This document shows, piece by piece, positions 19,801 to 29,142 of a stretch of 64,000 bases of DNA. Position 1 is the first letter of the stretch. Each line of letters begins with the position of its first letter. The notes beneath the pieces were generated by a model. That model was given only the letters and a program-made list of their open reading frames with translations, did no database searches and was not told where the DNA came from. The position numbers were made by a program, and so were the translations under genes. Source of the DNA: Rhodococcus yananensis (GTDB lineage: Bacteria > Actinomycetota > Actinomycetes > Mycobacteriales > Mycobacteriaceae); the NCBI RefSeq assembly GCF_020515525.1, contig NZ_JAIYEP010000012.1, positions 1 to 64,000 of the forward strand. The letters are read 5' to 3'.

Positions 19801-21757
19801 CGGGCGCATCCGAGGTGAACACGCCCTGCGCGGGTTTGCCCGTGGCGACGGCGCGCAACCCGGCGATGGCCTCGGCACGGTCGGCGGCGATCACCACGGC
19901 GCGGGAACGACCGTGGTTGCGCCGCGACAGGGTGCGGGCGACGTCGGCGAGGTCGGTGGTGCTGCCCGCCTCCGTCTCGAGCCAGTCGGCGAGATCCGCG
20001 GCGGCGCGACGGCGACGCGACGGCATCGGTGCGGACACCGCGAGCAGCACCGGCAGCGCCCGCGCCTCCGACTGCGCGTCCGTGGGCGCAGTCGCGGTCG
20101 CGGTGATCTCGGCGGTCTCCGGCAGGATCTCGGCTTCTGCTTCCGAATCGGCCTGCCCCTCCGGACCGGTGTACTCGCGCACCACCACGTGCGCGTTGGT
20201 GCCACCGAACCCGAAACCGGACACACCGGCGACGGCGCGGCCGGTGTACCGCGGCCAGTCGGCGCCGTCCGGGATCACCCGCAGGTGCGCCTGCTCGAAC
20301 GGGATGTACGGGTTGGGTGCCGAATAGTTCAAGGTGGCGGGCAGACGATCCTCGCGCATCGCGAGCACCACCTTGATCAGGCCTGCCGCGCCGGCCGCGG
20401 ACTCGAGGTGACCGAAGTTCGTCTTCGCCGAGCCCAGCAGCGCCGGCTTGTCGTCGTCACGTCCACGACCCACCACGCGACCGAGCGCGTCGGCCTCGAT
20501 GGGGTCGCCGAGGACGGTGCCGGTGCCGTGCGCCTCGATGTAGTCGACACCCGACGGCAGGATCTGGGCGTCACGGTAGGCGCGACGCAGCACGTCGACC
20601 TGCGCTTCGGGGTTCGGCGCGACCAGCCCGTTGGACCGTCCGTCCTGGTTGACGGCGGATCCGGCGATGACGGCGAGGATGTCGTCGCCGTCGCGTTCGG
20701 CGTCCTCGAGCCGTTTGAGGACGACGAGGCCGCCGCCCTCGGAGCGGACGATGCCGTTCGCGTCGGCGGAGAACGCCTTGATCTTCCCGTCGGCGGTGAG
20801 CATCCCGGTCTCGTCGAAACCGAGGGTTCCGGCGGGGGCGAGCAGCATGTTGATACCACCGGCGAGGGCCACGTCGGCTTCACCGCCGCGCAGGGCACGC
20901 ACCGCCTGGTGCACCGCGACCAGCGACGACGAACACGCGGTGTCGATGCTGACGGACGGGCCGTGGAAGTCGAAGAAGTACGAGACGCGGTTCGCGACGA
21001 TCGACGTGGACGTGCCGGTGATCGCGTACGGGTCGGCCGCGGACGGATCGGCGACCGCGAGCAGCTGGTAGTCGTTCGCGGAGCTGCCGATGAACACACC
21101 GACCGAACCGCCTTTGAGGTCGCTCGCCGGGATGTGCGCGTGCTCGAGCGCCTCCCAGGCCAGCTCCAACGCGAGGCGCTGCTGCGGGTCGACCATCTTG
21201 ACCTCGCGCGGCGACATCGCGAAGAACTCGGCGTCGAAACCCTTCACGTCGTCGAGGTAGCCGCCGCGGGTGTTGGCGGACCGGATGGCCTCGGCCACCT
21301 CGGGGTCGCCGTCGAACTCCGACCAGCGTCCCTCCGGCAGTTCGGTGATGCCGTCGCGGCCCGCCGCGAGCAGCTCCCACATCTGCGCCGGGGTGTCCAC
21401 GTGCCCGGGCAGGCGTGTCGACATGCCGACGATCGCGATGTCCTTGGCGCCGACCGGACCCCCGAACGAGAAGTAGGCGGCGTCGGCGTCGGCGGACACC
21501 TCGGGTTCGCCCTCGATGATCCGGGTGGCCAGCGACGCGATCGTCGGATGCTGGTAGGCGATGGTCGCCGTGAGGGTGACACCGAGCAGTTCCTCGATCT
21601 CGCCGCTGAGCGCGACCGCGTCCCGGGACGAGAGCCCGAACTCCTCCATCGGACGGTCGTCCGAGATCTGCGTGACCGGCTGCCCGGTCGTGTCGGCGAT
21701 CCAGTTGCGCAACCACTCACGCAGCTGCGCAACGGTCATTTCAGTGTCAGACATCAA
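16823..21757 (-). CDS. pks13: Polyketide synthase 13, mycolic acid condensase
   Basis: The 1644-residue enzyme condenses two fatty chains into the alpha-alkyl beta-keto ester that becomes mycolic acid. Domain order is ACP (Ser in EEFGLSSRDAV, about residue 43), ketosynthase (active Cys in DTACSSSL, about 275), acyltransferase (GHSMGEAAGA), second ACP (ELGLDSLMAV) and thioesterase (LYGWSLGGVLAY). It lacks ketoreductase, dehydratase and enoylreductase domains, as known for Pks13. The start may be ATG 21757 or the adjacent ATG 21754. It lies between fadD32, which loads it, and accD4, which supplies its extender. Confidence 0.97.
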   Translation of the reverse strand: MMSDTEMTVAQLREWLRNWIADTTGQPVTQISDDRPMEEFGLSSRDAVALSGEIEELLGVTLTATIAYQHPTIASLATRIIEGEPEVSADADAAYFSFGGPVGAKDIAIVGMSTRLPGHVDTPAQMWELLAAGRDGITELPEGRWSEFDGDPEVAEAIRSANTRGGYLDDVKGFDAEFFAMSPREVKMVDPQQRLALELAWEALEHAHIPASDLKGGSVGVFIGSSANDYQLLAVADPSAADPYAITGTSTSIVANRVSYFFDFHGPSVSIDTACSSSLVAVHQAVRALRGGEADVALAGGINMLLAPAGTLGFDETGMLTADGKIKAFSADANGIVRSEGGGLVVLKRLEDAERDGDDILAVIAGSAVNQDGRSNGLVAPNPEAQVDVLRRAYRDAQILPSGVDYIEAHGTGTVLGDPIEADALGRVVGRGRDDDKPALLGSAKTNFGHLESAAGAAGLIKVVLAMREDRLPATLNYSAPNPYIPFEQAHLRVIPDGADWPRYTGRAVAGVSGFGFGGTNAHVVVREYTGPEGQADSEAEAEILPETAEITATATAPTDAQSEARALPVLLAVSAPMPSRRRRAAADLADWLETEAGSTTDLADVARTLSRRNHGRSRAVVIAADRAEAIAGLRAVATGKPAQGVFTSDAPAAKGPVWVLSGFGAQHRKMAKQLYLENPVFAAAVDEVDVLIQDESGWSMTEKFLDDGQDYDVETAQVGIFTVQIGLAAVLRHHGAEPAAIVGHSMGEAAGAYISGGLSLEDAVRVICARSRLMGEAEAGLEGDDIRLMALVEYTAAEITDVLPDFPQLEVCVYAAPTHTVIGGPQEQVDAIVARAEAEEKFARVLQTKGASHTSQVDPILGELAAELAGIEPHHLKVDVYSSVDRETLYKAGHEGIHPVEYWTKGMRHSVYFTQAIRQALGDGHTTFVELNANPATLMSVAATAFDAGVQDGQFIQTLKRKEDESLGVLTALAQLYVHGHTVDLRSLLPDGPYAELPRTAFLRKPFWLDVNIGGRGNGRAPGARVALPDGRYVWEVQASAVTDPAALVVAAASQVLADVVLTASIPRAGVPVVGTLTTTLTPHPGGASVQVHARGEDGFALVHEAVVSSGEALPAPVVAAVVREDEPAEADTVEVTFGDRWDPEGTQPLEERLTLIVAESMGYAPEDLPAEIPLLELGLDSLMAVRIKNRVEYEFDIPQLQLSAVKDASLQDVAKYLRYAVENREEVAALAAQQAAEKDAATAAEDELPGSEDTGVVAEAEHILDSTEPAPATTEPEGSASSDGVDVPPRDAAERLTFASWAVITGRSAKGIFNPLPTLDGATAARLAERLTERSGGEVTVDDVVAASTIEQLSESVRQHLESSDRIDGLVRALRPRPEGSDAVPVFVFHPAGGSTVAYEPLLRRLPAGTPMYGFERTEGPIDERAKVYLPLLEEIQGDGPYVLYGWSLGGVLAYAVARLLRENGKDVRVVGLLDTVMAGEKIEDTPDEIRKRWQRYSAFAKKTYGIDAPLPYDLLAEAGSDEEQIGILMGLLELSGAQIPGGIIEHQRTSWLDNRAIQTAELRPYGGDVVLYMADKYQDDAIDLEPAFATRAPDGGWGDVVDNLEIVHIGGDHIQIVDEPYISKVGEHLTRKLADIEASRS

Positions 21758-21789
21758 CCCACCACGCTACCCGGGACGAAGGAAAATGG

Positions 21790-23682
21790 TTACACGCTGT
21801 CGGGGAACGCCTGCTGACGGTACCCACCGCGCAGCGTCCCCTCGATGTATGCGGCCTTGCAGGCGCGCCGCGCAATCTTCCCGCTCGACGTGCGGGGAAT
21901 CGACCCGGCGGGGACGAGCAGCACGTCGCGGGCGGTGACGCCGTGTCGCGCCGAGATCGCAGCGCGGACCGCGTCGGCGATCGGCTGCGGATCGGCCTTC
22001 CCGGCTCCGGGTGCGCGCTCGGCGACGACGACGAGCTGCTCCGAGGCGTCGTCGGCGTCGAACTCGAGTTCCGACGCGGAGTTCTCGAACACCGCGGTGG
22101 GGAGCTGGTTCGCGGGCACCGCGAACGCGGCGACGAAACCGGGACGCAGCGCGGTGCTGGCCTCCTGCGCCGAGAATTCGAGATCCTGCGGGTAGTGGTT
22201 GCGTCCGTCGACGATCACGAGGTCCTTGACGCGGCCCGTGATGTAGAGCTCGCCGTCGATGTAGACGCCGTAGTCGCCGGTACGCAGCCAGTTCGCGTCG
22301 TCGGCGACGCCGGTGGCGTGGCTGCCGTCGGCGATGCGCGACGTGATGCGGTTGCGGAACGTCTTGTCGGTCTCGTCCTTGCGTCCCCAGTAGCCGACGC
22401 CGATGTTCTCGCCGTGCAACCAGATCTCGCCGACGTGCTCGTCGGGCTGTTCGGCTCCGCTCTCGGCGTCGACGATCGCGGCCCACTGGCTGCGGGCGAC
22501 GTAACCGCACGACACCTGCGGGATCGCGTTCGGTGCGTCCCGATCGACCCGCACGACACGACCGGCGTTGAGTTCGGTGCGGTCGACGTGGATGACCTTG
22601 GCCTCGTCGCTGTTGCGGGTGGACGAGACGAACAGCGTGGCCTCGGCCATGCCGTAGGACGGCTTGATCGCGGTCTTCGGGAGGCCGAACGGCGCGAACG
22701 CCTCGTTGAACTTGCGCATCGACGACGTGGTGACGGGCTCGCTGCCGTTGATCAGGCCGATGACGTTGCTCAGGTCGAGTTCTTCGCCGTTCTTCGGCAG
22801 GCCGCGGGCGGCGGCGTGCTCGAACGCGAAGTTCGGGGCGGCCGCGAACGTGCCGGCGCCGTCGGACACGGCGGCGAGCTCACGGATCCAGCGTCCGGGC
22901 CGCTGCACGAACGCCTTCGGGCTCATGATCGTGATGTATTTGCCGCCGATCGCGGGCAGGATGACGGTGAGCAGGCCCATGTCGTGGAACAGCGGCAGCC
23001 ACGTCACGCCGCGCGAGGTCTCGTTCAACTCCATCGAGTCGGCCATCTGCACGACGTTCGTGAGGACCGACCGGTGGGTGATCTCCACACCGGCGGGGAC
23101 CCGCGTCGAGCCGGAGGTGTACTGCAGGTACGCGATGTCGTCGGGGGACGCGTCGGGACGCTTCCAGGTGTCGGCGACGGTGTCGGGGATCGCGTCCACC
23201 GCGATGACGCGGGGGCGCTGTGCGGCGGGGAGGGGCCGGAAGAACTGGCGGACCCCGGCCGCGGACGACGTGGCGGTGAGGATCGCGCTGGGGGTGCAGT
23301 CACCGAGGACCGCGTGGAGACGGTCGGTGTGGCCCGGCTCGTCCGGGTCGAACAGCGGAACGGCGATGACGCCGGCGTAGATGGCGGCGAAGAAGGACAC
23401 CACGTAGTCGAGGCCCTGCGGTGCCAGGATGGCGACCCGATCGCCCGGGGCGGTGACCTGCTGCAGACGCGCGGCGATCGCCCGCATCCGCACGCCGAAC
23501 TGGGCCCAGGTCAGCTCGTGGACCTCGCCGTCACGTTCACGGGAGTAATCGATGTACCGGTAGGCCAACTCGTCCCCGTTGGAGGCCGTGTGCTGCTCGA
23601 GGTGATCGAGCAGTGTGTCGCGATCCTCCGGCAGAGCGATCTGCCCGTTGTCATCGATGAACTCTTCGAACCCGACGCTCAA
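21790..23682 (-). CDS. fadD32: Long-chain fatty acyl-AMP ligase FadD32
   Basis: This protein adenylates the meromycolic acid and passes it to the N-terminal ACP of Pks13. It shows the adenylation motifs [14 protein letters not shown] and [20 protein letters not shown] and the terminal lysine region [14 protein letters not shown] chose TTG 23682 (630 residues) because AGGGAG lies six bases upstream and the length then fits M. tuberculosis FadD32 (637 residues). The longer frame from ATG 23817 adds 45 residues of basic low-complexity sequence. pks13 follows after 32 bp. Confidence 0.95.
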   Translation of the reverse strand: MSVGFEEFIDDNGQIALPEDRDTLLDHLEQHTASNGDELAYRYIDYSRERDGEVHELTWAQFGVRMRAIAARLQQVTAPGDRVAILAPQGLDYVVSFFAAIYAGVIAVPLFDPDEPGHTDRLHAVLGDCTPSAILTATSSAAGVRQFFRPLPAAQRPRVIAVDAIPDTVADTWKRPDASPDDIAYLQYTSGSTRVPAGVEITHRSVLTNVVQMADSMELNETSRGVTWLPLFHDMGLLTVILPAIGGKYITIMSPKAFVQRPGRWIRELAAVSDGAGTFAAAPNFAFEHAAARGLPKNGEELDLSNVIGLINGSEPVTTSSMRKFNEAFAPFGLPKTAIKPSYGMAEATLFVSSTRNSDEAKVIHVDRTELNAGRVVRVDRDAPNAIPQVSCGYVARSQWAAIVDAESGAEQPDEHVGEIWLHGENIGVGYWGRKDETDKTFRNRITSRIADGSHATGVADDANWLRTGDYGVYIDGELYITGRVKDLVIVDGRNHYPQDLEFSAQEASTALRPGFVAAFAVPANQLPTAVFENSASELEFDADDASEQLVVVAERAPGAGKADPQPIADAVRAAISARHGVTARDVLLVPAGSIPRTSSGKIARRACKAAYIEGTLRGGYRQQAFPDSV

Positions 23683-24310
23683 TTCCTTCTCCCTGTCGAA
23701 GCGATCCACAACCACTCGACATGGTTGCGCCCCCTTTTTTCCCGTTTGTGCTCGTGGACCGTCGCGCCCGGGCAGCGACGACAGCTTCCGACCCACCAAC
23801 CTGTCGATTCTGTCCATCGGCCCGAGGTCACGGTTATGTTACAGATCCACGTGGTCGAAGTCCTGCGCTGCACTTCCACGAGGCAGACCACGTTCGTGAG
23901 CACCCCAGAAGAACTCAAGATACGGCACCACCACATCCGCCTGCGAAGCGCGGTCCCACCCCCCGGGGAAACCCGCGCGAAGTGGTTGCGCGGTTGGACG
24001 ATTCACGAATCGGCCGCGGTGTTCCGCCGCCGTCACCCACCGCCGCGGCAGCGCGGATCCAGAGGCCCGGCGAGCGGGTGGCCCCTCCGGTTCCACCGCG
24101 TGGTGACGTGGAACATCGCGGGCCGCGCGCTGCTCACGAGCGCGTATGCCGGTGACGGCACTCATCCGACCCTTTCTCCCTGTGGCCATGATCGAACGCC
24201 ACACCCCGGACCCTGCGGATGCAGCCGAGGGACGAGTTTAAGGGCGAGCGTTTGTCGATTGTACCGGGTGGTGAGATCCGACACTACCGCCCGGTAGCTG
24301 TCGGGAGGCC
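23683..24310 (-). other. Long upstream region of fadD32
   Basis: I see no convincing gene in these 628 bases; the open frames lack coding bias and ribosome sites. The region contains the hairpin behind the cutinase gene (24262-24296). At 23826-23843, read on the minus strand, is TGTAACATAACCGTGACC, a GTAAC/GTGAC pair 11 bp apart that could bind a regulator. It presumably holds the promoter of the fadD32-pks13-accD4 operon and a long leader. Confidence 0.5.
24262..24296 (-). terminator. Hairpin after the cutinase gene
   Basis: The left arm TACCGGGTGGT pairs with the right arm ACCGCCCGGTA (one mismatch), about 15 bp past the stop of the cutinase gene. There is no T-tract. Confidence 0.5.
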
Positions 24311-25273
24311 TCACTCTTCGGGAGGGTACGGGGCCGTCTCGATCTTCTCCCGCGCCCACTGCGTCACCCACTGCGTCGCGGTCGTCCCCGCATCGTCCAC
24401 CACGTACGTGTTGTACATCGCGTGGATCGGGTTGTTGAAGTATTCGAGCAGACGCGGCGCCGCGGAGGCCCAGTTCGTCGGATTGAGCGCGTCGGCGGGC
24501 GCATCGCAGATGCTGTCCGAGGGCGCGCAGATCTGCCACGTGCGGTCGTTCAACTCGCCGAATCCGCCCTCGCGGGCACCCGTCATGGTGATACCCGGAA
24601 GCCGCAGTCCCGCGAGGGACAGCTCGGCACCCACGCCGATCGGCACCGGCCCGACGGGGATCCCCGACACGCCGTCCCGGCGGCCGTCGGCGATGAGCGC
24701 GACCCCGAGCACACGGTCGGCGGGCACCGGACCGTTGCCCGCACCGATCTGCGCGGCGACGTCACCGGTGATGACGGCGCCCTGGGAGAACCCGGTGAGC
24801 ACGTACGTGGTCAGCGGGCACTCCGCGTGCCGATCGGCGAGGAACTGCGTCATCGCCGCCGTTCCCTCACTGCGACTGTTGTTGTACGACTGCTGGCCGT
24901 CCGGAGGGAGCGCCACCGGATTCGAGAACTGCGCGACGTACGGCACCGTGTAGACGTCCGCGCGCTGCGCATCGAACCGGTCCTGCAGCGGACGCGTCAC
25001 GTTCAGCATCAGGGACGCGGGGTTGGCCGTCGGGTTGTACGGGTCGTCGCCCCGCGCCGACTCCCACGTTCCCGGGACCGCGACGACCTGCACGTCCGGG
25101 CAGGACGCGGGCTGCGCCTGCGGTTCCTCCGGTGACGGCGGTGTCGGCGCGGGCCCCGGCAGATCGAGGCGGCCCGCCAGCACGTACCAGAACACCAACA
25201 CGAGGACGAGCAGGAGCAGCGTCCCGACGATCACGAACGTCCGCCCGCGGCGACGCTGCTTCCTGGCGCCCAT
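24311..25273 (-). CDS. Membrane-anchored cutinase-family lipase (Rv3802c-like)
   Basis: The 320-residue protein begins with a basic stretch and one transmembrane anchor (about residues 14-33), then a proline-rich linker and a cutinase-like domain. The nucleophile is in LTGFSQGAVITG. The acid is probably in CAPSDSICDAP, and the histidine in HAMYNTYVVDD. In M. tuberculosis the same locus encodes Rv3802c (Culp6), an envelope phospholipase/thioesterase needed for the mycolate layer. It lies 45 bp after the DUF732 gene and is probably co-transcribed with it. Confidence 0.9.
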   Translation of the reverse strand: MGARKQRRRGRTFVIVGTLLLLVLVLVFWYVLAGRLDLPGPAPTPPSPEEPQAQPASCPDVQVVAVPGTWESARGDDPYNPTANPASLMLNVTRPLQDRFDAQRADVYTVPYVAQFSNPVALPPDGQQSYNNSRSEGTAAMTQFLADRHAECPLTTYVLTGFSQGAVITGDVAAQIGAGNGPVPADRVLGVALIADGRRDGVSGIPVGPVPIGVGAELSLAGLRLPGITMTGAREGGFGELNDRTWQICAPSDSICDAPADALNPTNWASAAPRLLEYFNNPIHAMYNTYVVDDAGTTATQWVTQWAREKIETAPYPPEE

Positions 25274-25318
25274 CGATGTGGAGTTCCTTCCTGTCCGCGA
25301 TGTCCGGTGGCCGAGCGA

Positions 25319-25879
25319 TCAGCTGCAGTACGACGCGCCGGCCACGCTGATGTAGGTGTCGGCGGCGGCCGCCGCCTCCTCCTCGCTGATCTCGGCACCC
25401 GAGGCCACGGAACTGCTGCCGATGAGTGCCGTGACCATCGTCTTCACGTCGCTGTCCGGGCCACCCTGCGCCTGGGCGTTGCACACGTACTCGGCGATGC
25501 TGATGGCGGTGGCGTCGTCGTACGGTTCGACACCCTCCTCACGCAGCGCCGACAGGAAGGTCGCGCCGCGATCGTCGACGGCCGGCACCGATTCCTGCGG
25601 CGGCGCGGTCGCGGCCTCGCCGGGGCTCGTCACCGGAGCGTCGCCGGCACCGGGCTCGCCGGGGGACGTCGCGTCGGTGGTCGTGTCGTCGGTCGTCTCC
25701 TCACCGGCGCTCGCCGTGGCGCTGCCCGTCGCCGACGCGGACGTGGTCGTCGTCGCCGACGGGGTGCTGGTCGCGGTGGAGTCGTCGCTGCCGCACGCGG
25801 CCAGAACGGCAGCGGAGGCGACGGCCGCGACGAGCGCACCGAGGACGCGGGTGGAACGCGAACGGGTCCGTGCAGGCAT
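25319..25879 (-). CDS. DUF732 lipoprotein
   Basis: This 186-residue exported protein has a signal peptide with lipobox AAVLAAC, then a long Thr/Ser/Ala/Asp-rich linker (about residues 35-105) and a DUF732 domain. The domain has the two conserved cysteines in EYVCNAQAQ and GASYCS. DUF732 proteins are small secreted proteins of mycolata with no established function. Its place upstream of the cutinase gene points to a role in the outer envelope. Confidence 0.85.
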   Translation of the reverse strand: MPARTRSRSTRVLGALVAAVASAAVLAACGSDDSTATSTPSATTTTSASATGSATASAGEETTDDTTTDATSPGEPGAGDAPVTSPGEAATAPPQESVPAVDDRGATFLSALREEGVEPYDDATAISIAEYVCNAQAQGGPDSDVKTMVTALIGSSSVASGAEISEEEAAAAADTYISVAGASYCS

Positions 25880-25948
25880 GTGGTGGTGTCCTCACATCAG
25901 GTTTGTCGAGTCGATCGTGCACTGATGCGGTCCAGGCTACAGAGCACG

Positions 25949-25987
25949 ATCGGGGCCGATCGGGCAGCATCGCCCGTCGGCCCCGAT
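25949..25987 (-). terminator. Hairpin after the mycolyltransferase-LGFP gene
   Basis: A long GC-rich stem, ATCGGGGCCGATCGGGC against GCCCGTCGGCCCCGAT with one bulge and a 6-base loop, lies about 10 bp after the stop at 25998. Confidence 0.65.
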
Positions 25988-25997
25988 TCGTGGCGTG

Positions 25998-27905
25998 TCA
26001 GGGATGGACGGTCACGGCATCACCGACGACCGTGACGTATCCGGTCTGGAAGTTCTGTTGCACACCACCGTCGACGGGGAACTCCTCGCTGATCGGGTAG
26101 CCGAGCCGGCCGTTCTCCGCGCCCTCGGCGGCCCACTTCTCGAGGATCGTCCCGCGGACGGGCCACGCACCGGTGAGCGGGCTCCAGTAGATGTTCCCGT
26201 GCTCGAACTCGGAGAATCGACCGTCGCCGGTGATGATGTGCTCGCTGGACTTCGGGTATCCGAGGACGCCGGTCTCGTAGCCCATCTGCGCGTACTTGTC
26301 GAGGATCATGCCCTGCACGGCGGCGGCGCCGGTCTGCTCGGTCCAGTACATCGCGCCGATCTCGAAGGCCTGCACTCGTCCGCGTTGATCGGGGGTACCC
26401 ACCTCGTCGGCCACCGGGTATCCGAGGGGACCGGCCTCCCAGCCCTGCCGCTTCCATTCCTCGAGGATCTCGCCGCGGATCGACCGGGCGCCGTGCTCGG
26501 GTGTCCAGTAGACGACGCCGTGCTCGAAGTGGTTGTACCGGCCGCGCCCGTCCGGCGCGACACGCTCCTCGGTGATCGGGTGGCCGAGCACGCCTGCCGG
26601 GCCGCCCGCAGCCTGGTAGGCACCACCGATCGCACCGGCCACCGGGTGCGCCGCCCCTCCCGCGGAGAACACCCGGCCCGAACGGAAGTCCTGCGCGACA
26701 CCCGCACCCGCCGGGTATTCGGGGGTCAGGCAGTCACCGAGCCACGGATTCGCCGCCGCCACGTCACCGACCGGCCCGGCGGTACCGCAATCCGGTTTCG
26801 TCACCTCGACGCCGAGCGTGTTCGCGAGCTGCGGCCACAGTTGGTGCAGTTCGAATTCCCAGTACGGCCACGAGTGGGTGCCCGAGGGTCGGTACACGAT
26901 CTGCGCGGGGATCCCGAGCTTGTTCAGTTTCGTCGCGAAGGCCTGGGACGTCAGGCGCGACAGGATCTCGAGGCCCATCCCCGCGTAGTTGGTGCTCACA
27001 CCGGGGATACCGGACGGCTGATCGTAGGGTCCGGTGCTCCCGCTACCGCTCGACACGTACAGGCTCACGCCGCGCAACCGGTCGGCGAGCAGGTACGGAT
27101 CGTGGGATTCCCACTCGTTGCTGCCCGGTGGCCCCCACATCGCGTCGACGTCGAACCCGCCGGCGTCGTTCATCGCGTACCGGATGGCTTCGGGCATGCC
27201 GAGGGTGGTCGTCGTGAGGATCCCGGACAACGACGCCGCGAAGTCGAAGAATCCCTCGTTGCGGGCGGCGAGGAACATCGCGGCGGTTCCGCCCATCGAC
27301 AACCCGACGACACCGCGGGTGTCGGTGGTCCGCCACTGGCCTTCCAGGATCGGGGGCAGCTCCTGCGTCAGGAACGTCTCCCACTTGTAGTTCTGCCCGT
27401 TGTTCTGATCGACCCAGTCGGAGTAGAAGCTGGACTGGCCACCCACCGGCAGCACGACGTTGACGTTCTTGTCGGCGAAGAACTGCTCGGCGTCCGTCTC
27501 GAGCGTCCAGCCGTTCTCGTCGTCGCGGGCCCGTAGCCCGTCGAGCATGAACACGGCCGGGAACCGCGCGTCGGGTGCCCGGTTCCAGTCGCGCGCGAGG
27601 AGCAGTTGCACCTGGATCGGCACACCCATCGACGGCGACTGGATCCACAGTGCGACCCGGCGGTCGGTGAGCCAGTCGACCCGCGTCACCGCCGCACCCG
27701 GCGCCTGTGTGGCCCCGGGTTGCGAGAACTGCGCCGGCGCCGCCGGGTGAGCGGTCGCGACCGGTGTGGCGGTCAGCCCGAGCGCGACGGGCACCGCGAG
27801 GGACGCGGCGACCAAGGCGAGGGTGCGTCTCCGCAATCCGGTGGATCGCGGCGTGGTCGTCTCGAGGTCCGGCCCTCCCCGATGGCCGCCCGGCACAGTT
27901 CGCAT
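25998..27905 (-). CDS. Antigen-85-type mycolyltransferase with LGFP repeats
   Basis: The 635-residue secreted enzyme has an N-terminal signal sequence (about residues 25-52) and a catalytic domain to about residue 345 with nucleophile GLSMGGTAAM and His in GTHSWPYW. The rest is a C-terminal region of four LGFP-type repeats (GVLGHPITEE, GPLGYPVADE, GVLGYPKSSE, GRLGYPISEE). Antigen-85 enzymes transfer mycolic acids between trehalose monomycolate and arabinogalactan. LGFP repeats are thought to bind the cell wall. A similar fusion is known in the Corynebacterium PS1/Cmt protein. The start ATG 27905 has a weak ribosome site and could be slightly downstream. Confidence 0.92.
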   Translation of the reverse strand: MRTVPGGHRGGPDLETTTPRSTGLRRRTLALVAASLAVPVALGLTATPVATAHPAAPAQFSQPGATQAPGAAVTRVDWLTDRRVALWIQSPSMGVPIQVQLLLARDWNRAPDARFPAVFMLDGLRARDDENGWTLETDAEQFFADKNVNVVLPVGGQSSFYSDWVDQNNGQNYKWETFLTQELPPILEGQWRTTDTRGVVGLSMGGTAAMFLAARNEGFFDFAASLSGILTTTTLGMPEAIRYAMNDAGGFDVDAMWGPPGSNEWESHDPYLLADRLRGVSLYVSSGSGSTGPYDQPSGIPGVSTNYAGMGLEILSRLTSQAFATKLNKLGIPAQIVYRPSGTHSWPYWEFELHQLWPQLANTLGVEVTKPDCGTAGPVGDVAAANPWLGDCLTPEYPAGAGVAQDFRSGRVFSAGGAAHPVAGAIGGAYQAAGGPAGVLGHPITEERVAPDGRGRYNHFEHGVVYWTPEHGARSIRGEILEEWKRQGWEAGPLGYPVADEVGTPDQRGRVQAFEIGAMYWTEQTGAAAVQGMILDKYAQMGYETGVLGYPKSSEHIITGDGRFSEFEHGNIYWSPLTGAWPVRGTILEKWAAEGAENGRLGYPISEEFPVDGGVQQNFQTGYVTVVGDAVTVHP

Positions 27906-28060
27906 CTGCTCTGCTCGCTTCCCGCGTCGCCCGGTGCGGCTCCACCCGTCGGGATCGCCGCGTCGCCGTGTGCTTCCGAGACTCGTTTGTACACGGTCGG
28001 AGCCCAGGATCGGGGGAGCCGCGCTGTGACCGGTGGGAAAATTGATGTCCGGAGGGACGA

Positions 28061-28099
28061 ATTCCGCCCGGCCGCTCCTCGGGAGCGACCGGGCGGAAT
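28061..28099 (-). terminator. Hairpin after the second mycolyltransferase gene
   Basis: Eighteen-base arms (28061-28078 and 28082-28099) pair with one mismatch around a TCG loop, about 27 bp past the stop at 28126. The stem is ATTCCGCCCGG followed by CGCTCC. It looks like a strong GC-rich terminator without a T-tract. Confidence 0.7.
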
Positions 28100-28125
28100 C
28101 CCGGGTCGTGCAGTGCGGTCCGGAA

Positions 28126-29142
28126 TCAGTGCGCGTTCAGCGCGTCCAGGATCTGCGGACGTGCCTTCCAGAGCTGGTCCTCCCAGTACTTCCACGCGTG
28201 GACGCCGCGCGCCGGGAAGTCGAAGGTCGCGTCGACGCCGAGGGCGGCGAGCTTGACCTGGAAGGAACGGGTCTGGATCAGCGACAGCGCCTCGAGCGCC
28301 ATGGCGTTGCCCGTGTTGTAGAAGTCGGTGAGGGTCTGCGGGTTGGTGTGCTCACCGGGCAGGCCGCTCGCCGCCGAGATGTACATCGACAGGCCCTCGA
28401 GCTTCGGCGCGAACACGAACGGGTCGTTGCGCAACCACGCCGGGCTCCACGGCGGTCCCCACATCGCGTCGACGTTGAAGCGACCGGCGTCGAGCATCGC
28501 GATGCGGATGGCCTCGCGCATGCCCGGTGCCGACAGGTTCAGGTAACCCGACAGCGAGGACGCGAACTTGAACTGGTCGCGGTGGTACGCGGCCAGGGTC
28601 AGGGCGGCGGAACCACCCATCGACAGGCCGAGGATGCCGTTGTTGCTCCGCGACACGCCGCGCGTCTCGAGGTAGTCCGGGAGCTGCTCGGTCAGGAACG
28701 TCTCCCACTTGTAGGTGATGTCCTGGCCGTTGAAGTTGCTGGGCGCGTACCAGTCGGTGTAGAAGCTGGCCTGGCCGCCGACCGGCATGATCAGGCTGAC
28801 GTTGTCGTTCGCGAACTGCTGGAGCGCGTTGGTCTCGAACGACCAGGCGTTCGCGTCGTCGCGGGCACGCAGGCCGTCGAGCATGTAGAGGGCGGCGTCA
28901 CCGCCGCGCGCGGCCCACTGGATCTGGACCTTGATCGGACCCATGTCCGAATCGACGAAGACCTCCTCGAAGCCCCCGGCCGGCGCACGATGCGAGATCG
29001 GTGCGGCCTGGGCGGGTGCAGCCAGGGCGGAGGTGGTTCCGGCGACGCCCGCAGCGACTGGCAGGACGAGCGCTGCTGCGGCGGTACCGAGCAGGCGCCT
29101 GCGAAGGCCCTGCGACAACCTAGGGACAAAACGCATGAACAA
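28126..29142 (-). CDS. Antigen-85-type mycolyltransferase
   Basis: This 338-residue protein has a signal peptide (cleavage probably near residues 44-46) and the esterase fold of the Ag85 family. It has FEEVFVDSDMGPIKVQIQW at the mature N-terminus, MLDGLRARDD, GGQASFYTDWY, the nucleophile GLSMGGSAAL and the histidine in GVHAWKYWEDQ. It corresponds in place to fbpA/fbpD at the M. tuberculosis locus. It transfers mycolates to trehalose monomycolate or arabinogalactan. Start could be ATG 29142 or ATG 29136. Confidence 0.94.
   Translation of the reverse strand: MFMRFVPRLSQGLRRRLLGTAAAALVLPVAAGVAGTTSALAAPAQAAPISHRAPAGGFEEVFVDSDMGPIKVQIQWAARGGDAALYMLDGLRARDDANAWSFETNALQQFANDNVSLIMPVGGQASFYTDWYAPSNFNGQDITYKWETFLTEQLPDYLETRGVSRSNNGILGLSMGGSAALTLAAYHRDQFKFASSLSGYLNLSAPGMREAIRIAMLDAGRFNVDAMWGPPWSPAWLRNDPFVFAPKLEGLSMYISAASGLPGEHTNPQTLTDFYNTGNAMALEALSLIQTRSFQVKLAALGVDATFDFPARGVHAWKYWEDQLWKARPQILDALNAH

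Noticed and set aside
17966-21817. A 1283-codon open frame on the plus strand
   Set aside because: It is antisense to pks13; high GC leaves the opposite strand open, the product is Arg/Gly/Val-rich without motifs, and the minus-strand domains are unambiguous.
23839-24204. A 121-codon minus-strand frame in the fadD32 upstream region
   Set aside because: No ribosome site, weak third-position bias and no recognisable protein; treated as non-coding.
21943-24297. A 784-codon open frame on the plus strand
   Set aside because: Antisense to fadD32; no ribosome site or recognisable family.
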